Source: Candidatus Eiseniibacteriota bacterium (lineage in GTDB: Bacteria > Orphanbacterota > Orphanbacteria > Orphanbacterales > Orphanbacteraceae). Taken from it: a stretch of DNA of 64,000 nt. The DNA lies in contig JAJRWB010000008.1 of NCBI GenBank assembly GCA_024276995.1, positions 73,642 through 137,641 on the forward strand, read 5' to 3'. Each line of letters starts with the position of its first letter. Position 1 is the first letter of the stretch. Position numbers and translations under genes: made by a program. Shown in pieces: positions 40,978 to 48,834 of the stretch. Below the pieces are notes generated by a model that was not told the DNA's origin, searched no databases, and was given only the letters and a program-made list of their open reading frames with translations.

Positions 40978-42339
40978 ATGTATTGTCGCTATTTCGGGTT
41001 GTCGGAGGATCCGTTCCAGCTGACACCCGATCCGCAGTTTCTTTTTCTCGACGAAATCTACCGCGAGGCGATGGCGCACCTCGAGTACGGCGTCACCGCC
41101 GGGCGCGGCTTCATCCTCCTCACCGGCGAGGTGGGCACCGGCAAGACGACGCTCGTCCACTCGTTCCTCGATCGTTTCCACGAGCGGTTCGATACGGCGT
41201 TCATCTTCTCGACGGCGATGAACTTCGTCGAGCTTCTCAAGCTGATCCATGAAGACCTCGGCACGGGGGCGACGGGCGACTCCGAGGCGTTCCTCCTGAT
41301 CGAATTGAATCGATATCTTCTTAAACAATATAAAAATGAACGAAAAACGGTTCTCATTCTCGATGAGGCGCAGAACCTTCCCCCCCACCTTCTCGAGAAG
41401 ATACGAATGCTCTCGAACCTCGAGGCGAGAAAATCGAAATTGATCCAGATCGTTCTCGTCGGCCAGCCCGAGCTGGCCGCCCTTCTCGAACGGAAGGATC
41501 TTCGGCAGCTTCGCCAGCGCGTGGCGGTCCGTTTCGACCTTCCGCCGATGTCGGGGGCGCGCACGGAAGAGTATATCCGCCACCGGCTCTACGTGGCGGG
41601 CTGGTCGGAAGGGGAACTGTTCACCGCCGGCGCCCTCGAGAAGATTCACGGCGCGTCGGACGGCATTCCAAGGCTGATCAATGTGATCTGTTCCAACGCC
41701 CTCCTCCTGGGGCTCGGCGAAGATACGAAGGTGATCGACGAAAGGCTCATCGACGAGGTGGTCCGCGATCTCGACAGGGGCGTTGTCGTACCGGCCGATG
41801 CTTCGTCGGACGAGGCGCGCCTGCTTGCCGGCACGCAGCCCGCCGTCGCGCGGTCGCACGGCGGCGGGCGGGACGAGACGTCCGGTGCCTCCTTCCCGGC
41901 CGTGGGGGTGGGCGACGGCCCGCTCACGGCGGACGAGGCGGCGGCGTACATGAGGATCTCGACGAAAACCGCGCGCGCCCTCTTCCGGAAAGGGGCGATT
42001 CCCGCGTCGAAAATCGGGCGCGGGTGGCGCGTCTTCCGGAGCGATCTCGACGAGTACATACGGTCGGGCGGCACGGGTGGGGAAGAGCGAACCGCCGGTG
42101 AGGAGATTCCCGGCGGCGCCGGAATCGAAGCACCCCCGTCCGCCGAGGCGATCGCTCCCGCCGGTCTCGCCGAGGCGATCGAAAAGAAATGGGCGAGCGC
42201 CCGGGACGCATACCGGTGCGCCGGCGACGAACACGGGGAGTACGATGAAAGTTCTTGTCACGGGGGGAGCGGGCTATATCGGGAGTCACACGGTGAAGGA
42301 ACTCCTTCGGAAGGGATACGATCCACTCATCGTGGATGA
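40978..42339 (+). CDS. ExeA/GspA-type AAA ATPase fused to an excisionase-like HTH
   Basis: 453 residues. N-terminal MYCRYFGLSEDPFQLTPDP and Walker A GEVGTGKTT (50-58), Walker B VLILDE (125-130) and the GQPEL sensor region identify the ExeA/GspA ATPase family, whose members drive type II secretion assembly or accompany exopolysaccharide (XrtA-type) clusters. After a Ser/Gly-rich linker, residues 316-361 (LTADEAAAYMRISTKTARAL to DEYI) form a MerR/excisionase-like DNA-binding domain, an uncommon addition. The last 32 codons lie in a different frame over the start of galE. Codons around 41300-41350 are AT-rich (Lys AAA, Asn AAT, Arg CGA), unlike the rest. ATG start after AAGGGAAATCCG. Confidence 0.8.
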   Translation: MYCRYFGLSEDPFQLTPDPQFLFLDEIYREAMAHLEYGVTAGRGFILLTGEVGTGKTTLVHSFLDRFHERFDTAFIFSTAMNFVELLKLIHEDLGTGATGDSEAFLLIELNRYLLKQYKNERKTVLILDEAQNLPPHLLEKIRMLSNLEARKSKLIQIVLVGQPELAALLERKDLRQLRQRVAVRFDLPPMSGARTEEYIRHRLYVAGWSEGELFTAGALEKIHGASDGIPRLINVICSNALLLGLGEDTKVIDERLIDEVVRDLDRGVVVPADASSDEARLLAGTQPAVARSHGGGRDETSGASFPAVGVGDGPLTADEAAAYMRISTKTARALFRKGAIPASKIGRGWRVFRSDLDEYIRSGGTGGEERTAGEEIPGGAGIEAPPSAEAIAPAGLAEAIEKKWASARDAYRCAGDEHGEYDESSCHGGSGLYRESHGEGTPSEGIRSTHRG

Positions 42340-43231
42340 TCTTTCCGAGGGGCACGCCGAAGCGGTCCCGCCCGATCGGCTCCACCGCTTCTCCCTCTCC
42401 GACACCGGCGAACTGCGCGCCTTCCTGGAACGGGAAGAAGTCGACGCGGTGATCCACTTCGCCGCCCATTGCTACGTCGGCGAGTCGATGGAGGACCCGC
42501 TCAAGTACTACAGGAACAACGCGGCGAACGCCTTGAATCTCTTGGAGGAGACGGTGCGCGCCGGCGTGCGGCGCTTCGTCTTTTCGTCGACGTGTGCCAC
42601 ATACGGCGAACCGAGGAGGCTTCCCCTCAGAGAAGATCACCCGCAAGACCCGGTCAACGTTTATGGAGATACGAAATTAGTGGTGGAGAAGATGCTCCGC
42701 GCCCTCGATCGCTCCCACCGGTTCCGGAGCATCTCGCTACGCTACTTCAATGCCTCCGGCGCCGATCCGGAAGGGGAACTCGGCGAGGACCACCACCCCG
42801 AAACCCACCTGATCCCCCTCGTCCTCCAGGTCGCCCTCGGCCAAAGGGACGAGATCCGCATCTTCGGCGACGATTACGACACCCCCGACGGCACATGTAT
42901 CCGCGACTACATCCACGTGGTCGATCTCGCCGCGGCCCACATCCGGGCCCTCGAGTACCTCGACGCGGGAGGGGAGACCGACGCGTTCAACGTGGGCACC
43001 GGCAACGGGTTCTCGGTGCGCGAGGTGGTCGACGCCGCCCGGAGGATCACCGGCCACCCGATCCCGGCACTCGTCGATCCGCGCCGGCCGGGCGACCCGG
43101 CGGAACTGGTCGCCGAAAGCACGAAGATCCGCGAGAAGCTGGGATGGGAGCCGCGTTTCACCGCGGCGGAGGAGATCATCCGCACGGCGTGGGAGTGGCA
43201 CAGGAATCACCCGGACGGCTACACCGATTGA
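42245..43231 (+). CDS. galE: UDP-glucose 4-epimerase
   Basis: 328 residues. NAD-bound SDR enzyme interconverting UDP-glucose and UDP-galactose. VTGGAGYIGSHTVKEL, VIHFAAHCYVGESM, FSSTCATYGEP, VNVYGDTKLVVEKML (catalytic Tyr and Lys), SLRYFNASGADPEGELGEDH and the RDYIHVVDLA motif are all standard. ATG 42245 has GGGGAG at good spacing; an open frame further upstream runs inside the ATPase gene. It overlaps that gene by 95 bases. Its stop TGA lies inside the next promoter's -35. Confidence 0.95.
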   Translation: MKVLVTGGAGYIGSHTVKELLRKGYDPLIVDDLSEGHAEAVPPDRLHRFSLSDTGELRAFLEREEVDAVIHFAAHCYVGESMEDPLKYYRNNAANALNLLEETVRAGVRRFVFSSTCATYGEPRRLPLREDHPQDPVNVYGDTKLVVEKMLRALDRSHRFRSISLRYFNASGADPEGELGEDHHPETHLIPLVLQVALGQRDEIRIFGDDYDTPDGTCIRDYIHVVDLAAAHIRALEYLDAGGETDAFNVGTGNGFSVREVVDAARRITGHPIPALVDPRRPGDPAELVAESTKIREKLGWEPRFTAAEEIIRTAWEWHRNHPDGYTD

Positions 43232-43256
43232 CACGCCCCGCGCGGACCGATAGAAT
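43228..43256 (+). promoter_or_regulatory. Near-consensus promoter before the thioredoxin-like gene
   Basis: TTGACA at 43228-43233, a 17-base spacer, TAGAAT at 43251-43256: eleven of twelve consensus bases. The galE stop TGA (43229-43231) is part of the -35. Transcription would begin near 43263. Confidence 0.7.
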
Positions 43257-43303
43257 CGCCTGAACAACGAAGATCCCCCATGACTCGGACAAAGGAGTTT
43301 TCA

Positions 43304-43819
43304 TTGAATACCGTTCTTTACCGGACGGCGGCCGTGGCCGCCCTTCTCGTTCTCCTCATCGGCTGCGGCGGAAAGAAGAAAGAAGCGGAGGAGAGTTCGA
43401 ACGCACTGAAGGCGGCCGATTTCACCGTCGCCCTGGTCGGCGACGAGGGGAAGACCGTTTCCCTCGCCGACTACAAGGGGAAGGTGCTGATCCTCGATTT
43501 CTGGGCGACCTGGTGTCCTCCCTGCCGGCGCGAAATCCCCCACTTCAACGATCTTTATTCCCGTTACAAGGGCGAGGGGCTCGAGATCCTCGGCGCGTCG
43601 GTCGACCAGGGGGGAGCGGACGTGGTGAAACGCTTCATGAAGGGCACCCCGATCGACTACCCGAGCGGCATGGCACCGGCCGACATGCAGGCGGCGTACG
43701 GCCCGATCCGTTCGATCCCGACGACATACGTGATCGATCGGAAGGGAAGGGTGCAAAGGAAGCTCGTCGGCTACCAGGACATTTCGGTGTTCGAGAAGAT
43801 CCTGGAAGAACTCCTCTGA
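43304..43819 (+). CDS. TlpA/ResA-type thiol-disulfide lipoprotein
   Basis: 171 residues from the TTG at 43304, chosen because AAAGGAG lies six bases upstream; the ATG at 43280 would add eight residues. A lipoprotein signal ends at LLIGC, then a Lys/Glu-rich linker and an AhpC/TSA-type thioredoxin fold: VLILDFWATWCPPCRREIP with redox Cys71 and Cys74, and the cis-Pro in SIPTTYVID. Family members keep cytochrome c haem-binding cysteines reduced in the periplasm or defend against oxidants; the window's multihaem cytochrome would be a natural client, but they are not adjacent. The MFS gene follows 67 bases on. Confidence 0.9.
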   Translation: MNTVLYRTAAVAALLVLLIGCGGKKKEAEESSNALKAADFTVALVGDEGKTVSLADYKGKVLILDFWATWCPPCRREIPHFNDLYSRYKGEGLEILGASVDQGGADVVKRFMKGTPIDYPSGMAPADMQAAYGPIRSIPTTYVIDRKGRVQRKLVGYQDISVFEKILEELL

Positions 43820-43886
43820 CCGATCGCTACAGGGAAGCGGAGGCACCCTCCGCGCGGCGGTTCCGCGCGGGCGATCGCCGCCGGCC

Positions 43887-45098
43887 ATGTCGATGAACGG
43901 GAACGAGAAAAAGATCCTTCTCTTCGGGGCGATCTCCCATGCCCTCTGTCACGGCTACATGCTCATCCTCCCGGCGGTGCTTCTCTTGGTGAAGGGGGAT
44001 TTCGGCACGGGACTCTTCGAGGTCGGCATGGTGGGGAACGCGGCCTACTTCGCCTTCGGCCTCGGCGCGTTGCCCGCCGGGTACTTCGCCGACCGTTTCG
44101 GCGGCCGCGGCATGGTGCGCACCTTCCTCTTCGGCGCCGCTCTGACCGCGATCCTCTTGTCGGCGTCTCCCACGCTGCCGGTTCTCGCCGGTGGTTTTCT
44201 CCTCCTCGGCTTTTTCTGTTCCCTTTACCATCCTTCCGGTCTCTCGCTCGTTTCGAAGATCCGCCGCCGCGGACACGCCCTCGCATGGCACGGCGTCTGG
44301 GGAAACCTGAGCATCGCCCTGGCGCCCGTGGTGTTCGCCCTTCTCGGGAGCCGCTTCGGGTGGCGCGGCGCCTACATCATCGCCGGTGCGGCGGGGCTCG
44401 CCGTGGCGGTGGGCGCCCTTTTCATCCGTTTCGATCCGCCTCACCGCGAAGTGGGGGAGAAAAGGGGAGCACTCGCCGAGCCGGGCCGTACTGGGAGACT
44501 CGCCCTCCTCTACGGCATGGTCGCGCTCAACGGCTTCGTCTATCGGGGTATGCTCACATTCCTTCCCGCGTGGCTCGGCAGCTCGACGGGCGATGCCGCC
44601 GCCGGTGCCGTCGTCCGGGGCGGGGTGGTCACTTCCGCGGCGCTCCTCCTCGGCATCGCCGGGCAGCTGTTCGGAGGAAAGATGTATGAACGGTTCAGTC
44701 ATGAAAAATTGCTGTTCGTCCTTCTCGTCTCGGCCGTGCCCTTCCTCTTCGGTACCGGCCGTCTCGCCTGGCCGTTCCTCGCGTTCTCGGCGGCCCTCTT
44801 CCTCTTCTTCCACTTTGCCGGCCAGCCTGTGGTGAACGGTTTGGTGGCGGAGTACACCCGGACCGCCAGGCGTAGCGCCGGATACGGCTTTTCGTTCTTC
44901 CTTTCCTTCGGAGCCGGGTCGTTCGCGTCGAGCGCTTCGGGATACGTGGCCGATCGCTTCGGCATGGGGGAGCTGTTCACTTTTCTCACCGCCTTCGCCG
45001 CAGTCTTATCGGTGGTCGCCATCGTGCTGATCGTGAAGAGCGCCGATCGTTCCGCGGCGGAGGGTCGGAGTGGGGAGGGGGAAGAGTATGCGACCTGA
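43887..45098 (+). CDS. MFS transporter (fosmidomycin-resistance-like)
   Basis: 403 residues with twelve hydrophobic segments, six on each side of a charged central loop (FDPPHREVGEKRGALAEPGR). The first half contains GNAAYFAFGLGALPAGYFADRFGGRGMV, the MFS signature between helices 2 and 3, and FFCSLYHPSGLSLVSK, which recalls Fsr-type drug-efflux or sugar-efflux carriers. Proton-driven export of a small molecule is likely; the substrate is unknown. ATG start; the end overlaps the next gene by 11 bases, so transporter and amidohydrolase are co-translated. Confidence 0.85.
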   Translation: MSMNGNEKKILLFGAISHALCHGYMLILPAVLLLVKGDFGTGLFEVGMVGNAAYFAFGLGALPAGYFADRFGGRGMVRTFLFGAALTAILLSASPTLPVLAGGFLLLGFFCSLYHPSGLSLVSKIRRRGHALAWHGVWGNLSIALAPVVFALLGSRFGWRGAYIIAGAAGLAVAVGALFIRFDPPHREVGEKRGALAEPGRTGRLALLYGMVALNGFVYRGMLTFLPAWLGSSTGDAAAGAVVRGGVVTSAALLLGIAGQLFGGKMYERFSHEKLLFVLLVSAVPFLFGTGRLAWPFLAFSAALFLFFHFAGQPVVNGLVAEYTRTARRSAGYGFSFFLSFGAGSFASSASGYVADRFGMGELFTFLTAFAAVLSVVAIVLIVKSADRSAAEGRSGEGEEYAT

Positions 45099-46626
45099 TT
45101 CGCGCGACTTTTCCGTCGGCACGGTGAGGGCCTTCCTCGGTGCACGGATCGGCCTCGAGGGGGACCGCTCCGGCGCCGACTCGATCCTGGTGAGGGGCGA
45201 CACGATCCGCGCCGTCGGGCGGCGCGACGAGATCGAAGCGGCGCTTTCCCCTTCGGCCGAGAAGGTCTCTCTTGGAGGCGGGGTGCTCCTTCCCGGCTTT
45301 CACGACGCCCACGTCCATCTTTGTCACGAGGGGAGGTACGCGATGCGCCCCGCGCTCGGGACGAGCCGTTCCCTGGGCGAGGCACTCGCCATGATGGCGG
45401 ATCGCGCGAAGCGCTCGGCGGACGCGGTTCTCTTCGCCGAGGGGTTCGACGAATCGGCGTGGCCGGATGGTCGGATCCCGACGAGGGAGCAGCTCGACCG
45501 GATCGAAGCGCGCCGCCCCCTCATCGCGCGGAGGGTGTGCGGCCACATCGCCGTGGCGAACGGCGCGGCGCTCGCGGCGATTCCGGAAGGGACGGCGGGC
45601 GTCGACCGACCGAGCGGACGGCTGGAGGAGGATGTCGTCTTCCGTCTCGAGCAGGATTTCTTCCCCCCCACGGAGGAGGAAGATCGCGCCTCGATCGTCC
45701 TCGCCCAGGAGAACGCTCTTTCCATGGGCGTTACCACGGTGCACGAGATCGACATTCCCGGCGTGCTCCGCGCGTACCGCTCCCTCGATGAAGAGGGCGC
45801 GTTGAAACTTTCGGTCCGTTTCTTCGTCCATGCGCCGATCGCCGAGGCGGCCGCTCTGCGAGGCGGCGCGGCCGGGCGGAACGTCGGCGTTGCCGGGGCG
45901 AAGATCTTCCTCGATGGTTCGATCGGGGGATGCACCGCCGCGGTGAACGAGCCGTATCGTTCGGGCGGCAGGGGGGAACTCCTTCTCGATGTTCCCCAGA
46001 TCGTCGCCCGCTTCACCGAGGCGGACCGCCTGGCGCTGCCGCTGGCGGTGCACGCCATCGGCGACCGGGCACTCGAGGCGGCGGTCGAGGCGGAGGAGAT
46101 CGTTGTCGCGAAGAGAAAACGCGCCCCGGGAGAGACCTTTCCGCCGAGACGGCTCGAGCACGCCGAGATGCTTTCGGTCGGCGTCGCGGAAAGGGCGCAT
46201 CGCCTCGGCATGCTCCTGAGCATGCAACCGAACTTCCAGGGCCGTTGGGGGGTGAGGGGCGGCCTATACGAAAAGCGCCTGGGAAAGGAGAGGACCGCCG
46301 CGCTGAACCGTGCCGGGACTTGGATCCGCTCCGGTTATCCCGTCGCCTTCGGATCGGACGCCATGCCCTTCGATCCGTTCTACGGCATCGAGAGCGCGCT
46401 GAACCATCCCGTCCCCACCGAGAGGATCCCCCTCGTCGAGGCGGTGCGCGCCTTCACCGAGGAGGGGGCGCTCTTCGCACCTTCCGATCCACCGTCGGGA
46501 AGACTCGTTCCGGGAACGCGTGCGGACTTCCTCTGGTTCGACCGCATCCCCCCGCCGGGCGAACCGCTCCGGCGGGAAGATCTTCGTTTCACCGTGTCGG
46601 GCGGGAGGACGGTTCATGAGCGGTAA
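45088..46626 (+). CDS. Amidohydrolase family 3 protein (YtcJ-like)
   Basis: 512 residues. Metal-dependent hydrolase of the amidohydrolase superfamily, type 3: HDAHVHL supplies the first two His ligands, GAKIFLDGSIGG a possible bridging Lys, AVHAIGDRAL and LEHAEML the next His, and AFGSDAMP the catalytic Asp. N- and C-terminal beta parts (SILVRGDTIRAVG, DFLWFDRIP) frame the barrel. ATG 45088 follows GGGGAAGAGT; the ATG-like start at 45070 lies inside the MFS gene. Substrates of this family are mostly unproven (N-acyl amino acids, formamides). Overlaps rarA by 11 bases. Confidence 0.85.
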   Translation: MRPDSRDFSVGTVRAFLGARIGLEGDRSGADSILVRGDTIRAVGRRDEIEAALSPSAEKVSLGGGVLLPGFHDAHVHLCHEGRYAMRPALGTSRSLGEALAMMADRAKRSADAVLFAEGFDESAWPDGRIPTREQLDRIEARRPLIARRVCGHIAVANGAALAAIPEGTAGVDRPSGRLEEDVVFRLEQDFFPPTEEEDRASIVLAQENALSMGVTTVHEIDIPGVLRAYRSLDEEGALKLSVRFFVHAPIAEAAALRGGAAGRNVGVAGAKIFLDGSIGGCTAAVNEPYRSGGRGELLLDVPQIVARFTEADRLALPLAVHAIGDRALEAAVEAEEIVVAKRKRAPGETFPPRRLEHAEMLSVGVAERAHRLGMLLSMQPNFQGRWGVRGGLYEKRLGKERTAALNRAGTWIRSGYPVAFGSDAMPFDPFYGIESALNHPVPTERIPLVEAVRAFTEEGALFAPSDPPSGRLVPGTRADFLWFDRIPPPGEPLRREDLRFTVSGGRTVHER

Positions 46627-47992
46627 TGTCGGCGATTCTCTCTTTCCGGAAGAGGGCGCCGGAGAGGTCTTCGCTCGTCCGGGTGCTTCGCCGTCGCCGC
46701 TGGCGGACAGGCTTCGCCCGCGGACCCTCGAGGAGGCGGTCGGCCAGCGCCATCTTCTCCGTCCCGGGGGCGTGCTCGACATGATCATCCGTTCGAAAGA
46801 GCCGGTCTCGATGATCCTGCGCGGTCCTCCGGGGACGGGAAAGACCACCCTCGCCCGGCTGATCGCGCGCTACGCCGGCGCCCGGTTCATCGAGTTCTCC
46901 GCCGTCCTTTCGGGGGTGAAGGATATCCGCGAGGCGGTGGCCCGGGCGAAGGAGGCGATCCGCCGCGAGGGCCGGCGGACGGTCCTCTTCGTCGACGAGA
47001 TCCACCGCTTCAACAAGGCGCAACAAGACGCTTTCCTCCCCCACATGGAAAGCGGGACGATCGTCCTCATCGGCGCCACCACGGAAAACCCGTCGTTCGA
47101 AGTGAACGCGGCGCTCCTTTCGCGGACGCGGGTGTTCACGCTCGAACCGCTCGACGAGGACGATATCATCACCCTCCTCGACCGGGCGCTCGCCGACGAC
47201 GAGCGGGGACTCGGCGGCATGGGGCTTCGTCTCGACGCCGACGGAATGAGATGGATCGCCCGCTACGCCGAAGGAGACGCGAGGCGGGCGCTCTCCCTCC
47301 TCGAGCTTGCCGGGCGGATCGCGGCGGCGCGAAGCGGCGACGACCGCGGCGGGATCGACGTCGAGTTGCTCCATTCGGCGGCGCAGAAAGCGCTCCTCTA
47401 CGACAAGTCGGGCGAGGAGCACTTCAACCTGATCTCGGCGCTCCACAAGTCGATCCGCGGGAGCGACGTCGACGCGTCGCTCTACTGGGCCGCGAGGATG
47501 CTCGACGCCGGCGAGGACCCCCTCTACCTCCTCCGCCGTCTCGTCCGGATCGCCCTGGAGGACATCGGCCTCGCCGATCCGCGCAGTCTCGCCCTCGCGC
47601 GCGACGCGATGGAGACGTACCGCCTCCTCGGTTCGCCCGAGGGGGATCTCGCCGTGGCGGAGGCGGTGGTCTACCTCGCCCTGGCGCCGAAGTCGAACGC
47701 CCTCTACACCGCCTTCGACGCCGCCCGCGATGATGTCCGCTCCCGGCCGAACCTTCCGGTTCCCAAGACGATCCGGGACGCGCCGACGCGCCTGATGAAG
47801 GATGAAGGATACGGGAAGGGATATGTTTACAACCCCGACGATCCGGAAGGGGCGATGGCGCAGGAGTATTTCCCCGAGAATCTCCGGGGGAGGCGATACT
47901 ACCATCCTACCGCGGAGGGGGAGGAGCGGGAAATCCGTTCCCGGCTGCAAAAGTGGCTCGACGGAAGGCGCCGGGCTCGCGGGAAGCGGTGA
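46616..47992 (+). CDS. rarA: Replication-associated recombination ATPase RarA (MgsA)
   Basis: 458-residue AAA+ ATPase related to clamp-loader subunits that acts at stalled replication forks. Signatures: [20 protein letters not shown], Walker [17 protein letters not shown], Walker [24 protein letters not shown], sensor 1 [18 protein letters not shown], and the C-terminal tetramerisation region ([28 protein letters not shown]). ATG 46616 starts within the amidohydrolase gene; an earlier in-frame stretch is a shadow. Convergent with the minus-strand glycosyltransferase. Confidence 0.94.
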   Translation: MSGNVGDSLFPEEGAGEVFARPGASPSPLADRLRPRTLEEAVGQRHLLRPGGVLDMIIRSKEPVSMILRGPPGTGKTTLARLIARYAGARFIEFSAVLSGVKDIREAVARAKEAIRREGRRTVLFVDEIHRFNKAQQDAFLPHMESGTIVLIGATTENPSFEVNAALLSRTRVFTLEPLDEDDIITLLDRALADDERGLGGMGLRLDADGMRWIARYAEGDARRALSLLELAGRIAAARSGDDRGGIDVELLHSAAQKALLYDKSGEEHFNLISALHKSIRGSDVDASLYWAARMLDAGEDPLYLLRRLVRIALEDIGLADPRSLALARDAMETYRLLGSPEGDLAVAEAVVYLALAPKSNALYTAFDAARDDVRSRPNLPVPKTIRDAPTRLMKDEGYGKGYVYNPDDPEGAMAQEYFPENLRGRRYYHPTAEGEEREIRSRLQKWLDGRRRARGKR

Positions 47993-47997
47993 GACGC

Positions 47998-48010
47998 GGC
48001 GCGAAGCGCC
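47998..48010. terminator. Small hairpin between convergent genes
   Basis: GGCGC (47998-48002) pairs with GCGCC (48006-48010) around a three-base loop, in the 30-base gap between rarA and the minus-strand glycosyltransferase. No U tract on either side, so terminator function is doubtful. Confidence 0.25.
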
Positions 48011-48022
48011 CCTTCGACACGG

Positions 48023-48715
48023 TCAGTCGCGGAGCGAGTAGCGGATGATGAAGTAGAACGCGGCGAGCGCGTCCTTCCAGCCGATCTTCTTTCCTTCCGA
48101 GTAGTCGCGCCCGTCGTAGGTGATGCCGATCTCGTAGACCCGGCACCGCCGCCGGGCGATCTTCGCGGTGATCTCCGGCTCGAAGCCGAAGCGGTTCGCC
48201 TCGAGGGGGATCGACTTGAGCAGGTCGGAGCGGAACACCTTGTAGCATGTCTCCATGTCGGTGAGATTCAGGTTGGTGAACATGTTCGAGACGAGCGTGA
48301 GGAGCTGGTTGCCGAGGAAGTGCCAGAACAGGTGCACCCTCCCCGGTTCGCCTCCCTTGAAGCGTGAACCGTATACGACGTCCGCCCTGCCGTCGACGAT
48401 CGGCGCCACCAGGCGCGGGTATTCGGCCGGGTTGTACTCGAGGTCGGCGTCCTGCACGAGGGCGATCTCCCCCTCGATCGCCGGGATGCCGGTGCGGATC
48501 GCCGCCCCCTTCCCCTTGTTTCGCTCGTGAAAGAGAACGCGTACATTGTCGTTTTCCGATTCGATCTCCTTGAGGATCTTCCGTGTGCCGTCGGTGGAGT
48601 AGTCATCGATCATGATGATCTCCTTGTCGACGTCGACCTGCTGGATCCTCTGGACGATCTCGCGCACCGTGTCCCGCTCGTTGAACACGGGAACCAGCAC
48701 AGACAAAAGCGGCAT
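48023..48715 (-). CDS. Glycosyltransferase family 2 (polyprenol-phosphate sugar transferase-like)
   Basis: 230 residues. GT-A fold: LSVLVPVFNERDTVREIVQRI, IIMIDDYSTDGTRKIL, ERNKGKGAAIRTGI, and the DxD-type metal motif VQDADLEYNP, then VYGSRF. The C-terminal part (YKVFRSDLLKSIPLEANRFGFEPEITAKI) is typical of dolichyl- or undecaprenyl-phosphate mannosyl/glucosyl transferases that lack membrane helices. I use ATG 48715 because GTGGAGG lies just upstream; the GTG at 48727 would overlap that ribosome site. Only gene on the minus strand in the right half. Confidence 0.88.
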   Translation of the reverse strand: MPLLSVLVPVFNERDTVREIVQRIQQVDVDKEIIMIDDYSTDGTRKILKEIESENDNVRVLFHERNKGKGAAIRTGIPAIEGEIALVQDADLEYNPAEYPRLVAPIVDGRADVVYGSRFKGGEPGRVHLFWHFLGNQLLTLVSNMFTNLNLTDMETCYKVFRSDLLKSIPLEANRFGFEPEITAKIARRRCRVYEIGITYDGRDYSEGKKIGWKDALAAFYFIIRYSLRD

Positions 48716-48798
48716 ATCATCCTCCACGGCTCGACGCTCACCGGAATGGAGCGTATCGCCGAGGCGCCGTAACTGTCAATGAAAACCGGGTGTTAGGC

Positions 48799-48827
48799 TT
48801 GACAACACCGCACCGTGCCGATACGGT
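48799..48827 (+). promoter_or_regulatory. Promoter placing the M23 peptidase transcript at its start codon
   Basis: TTGACA at 48799-48804, a 17-base spacer, TACGGT at 48822-48827. Transcription is expected near 48834, one base before the ATG at 48835, which has no ribosome site; the mRNA would be leaderless. Confidence 0.55.
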
Positions 48828-48834
48828 GCCTCCC

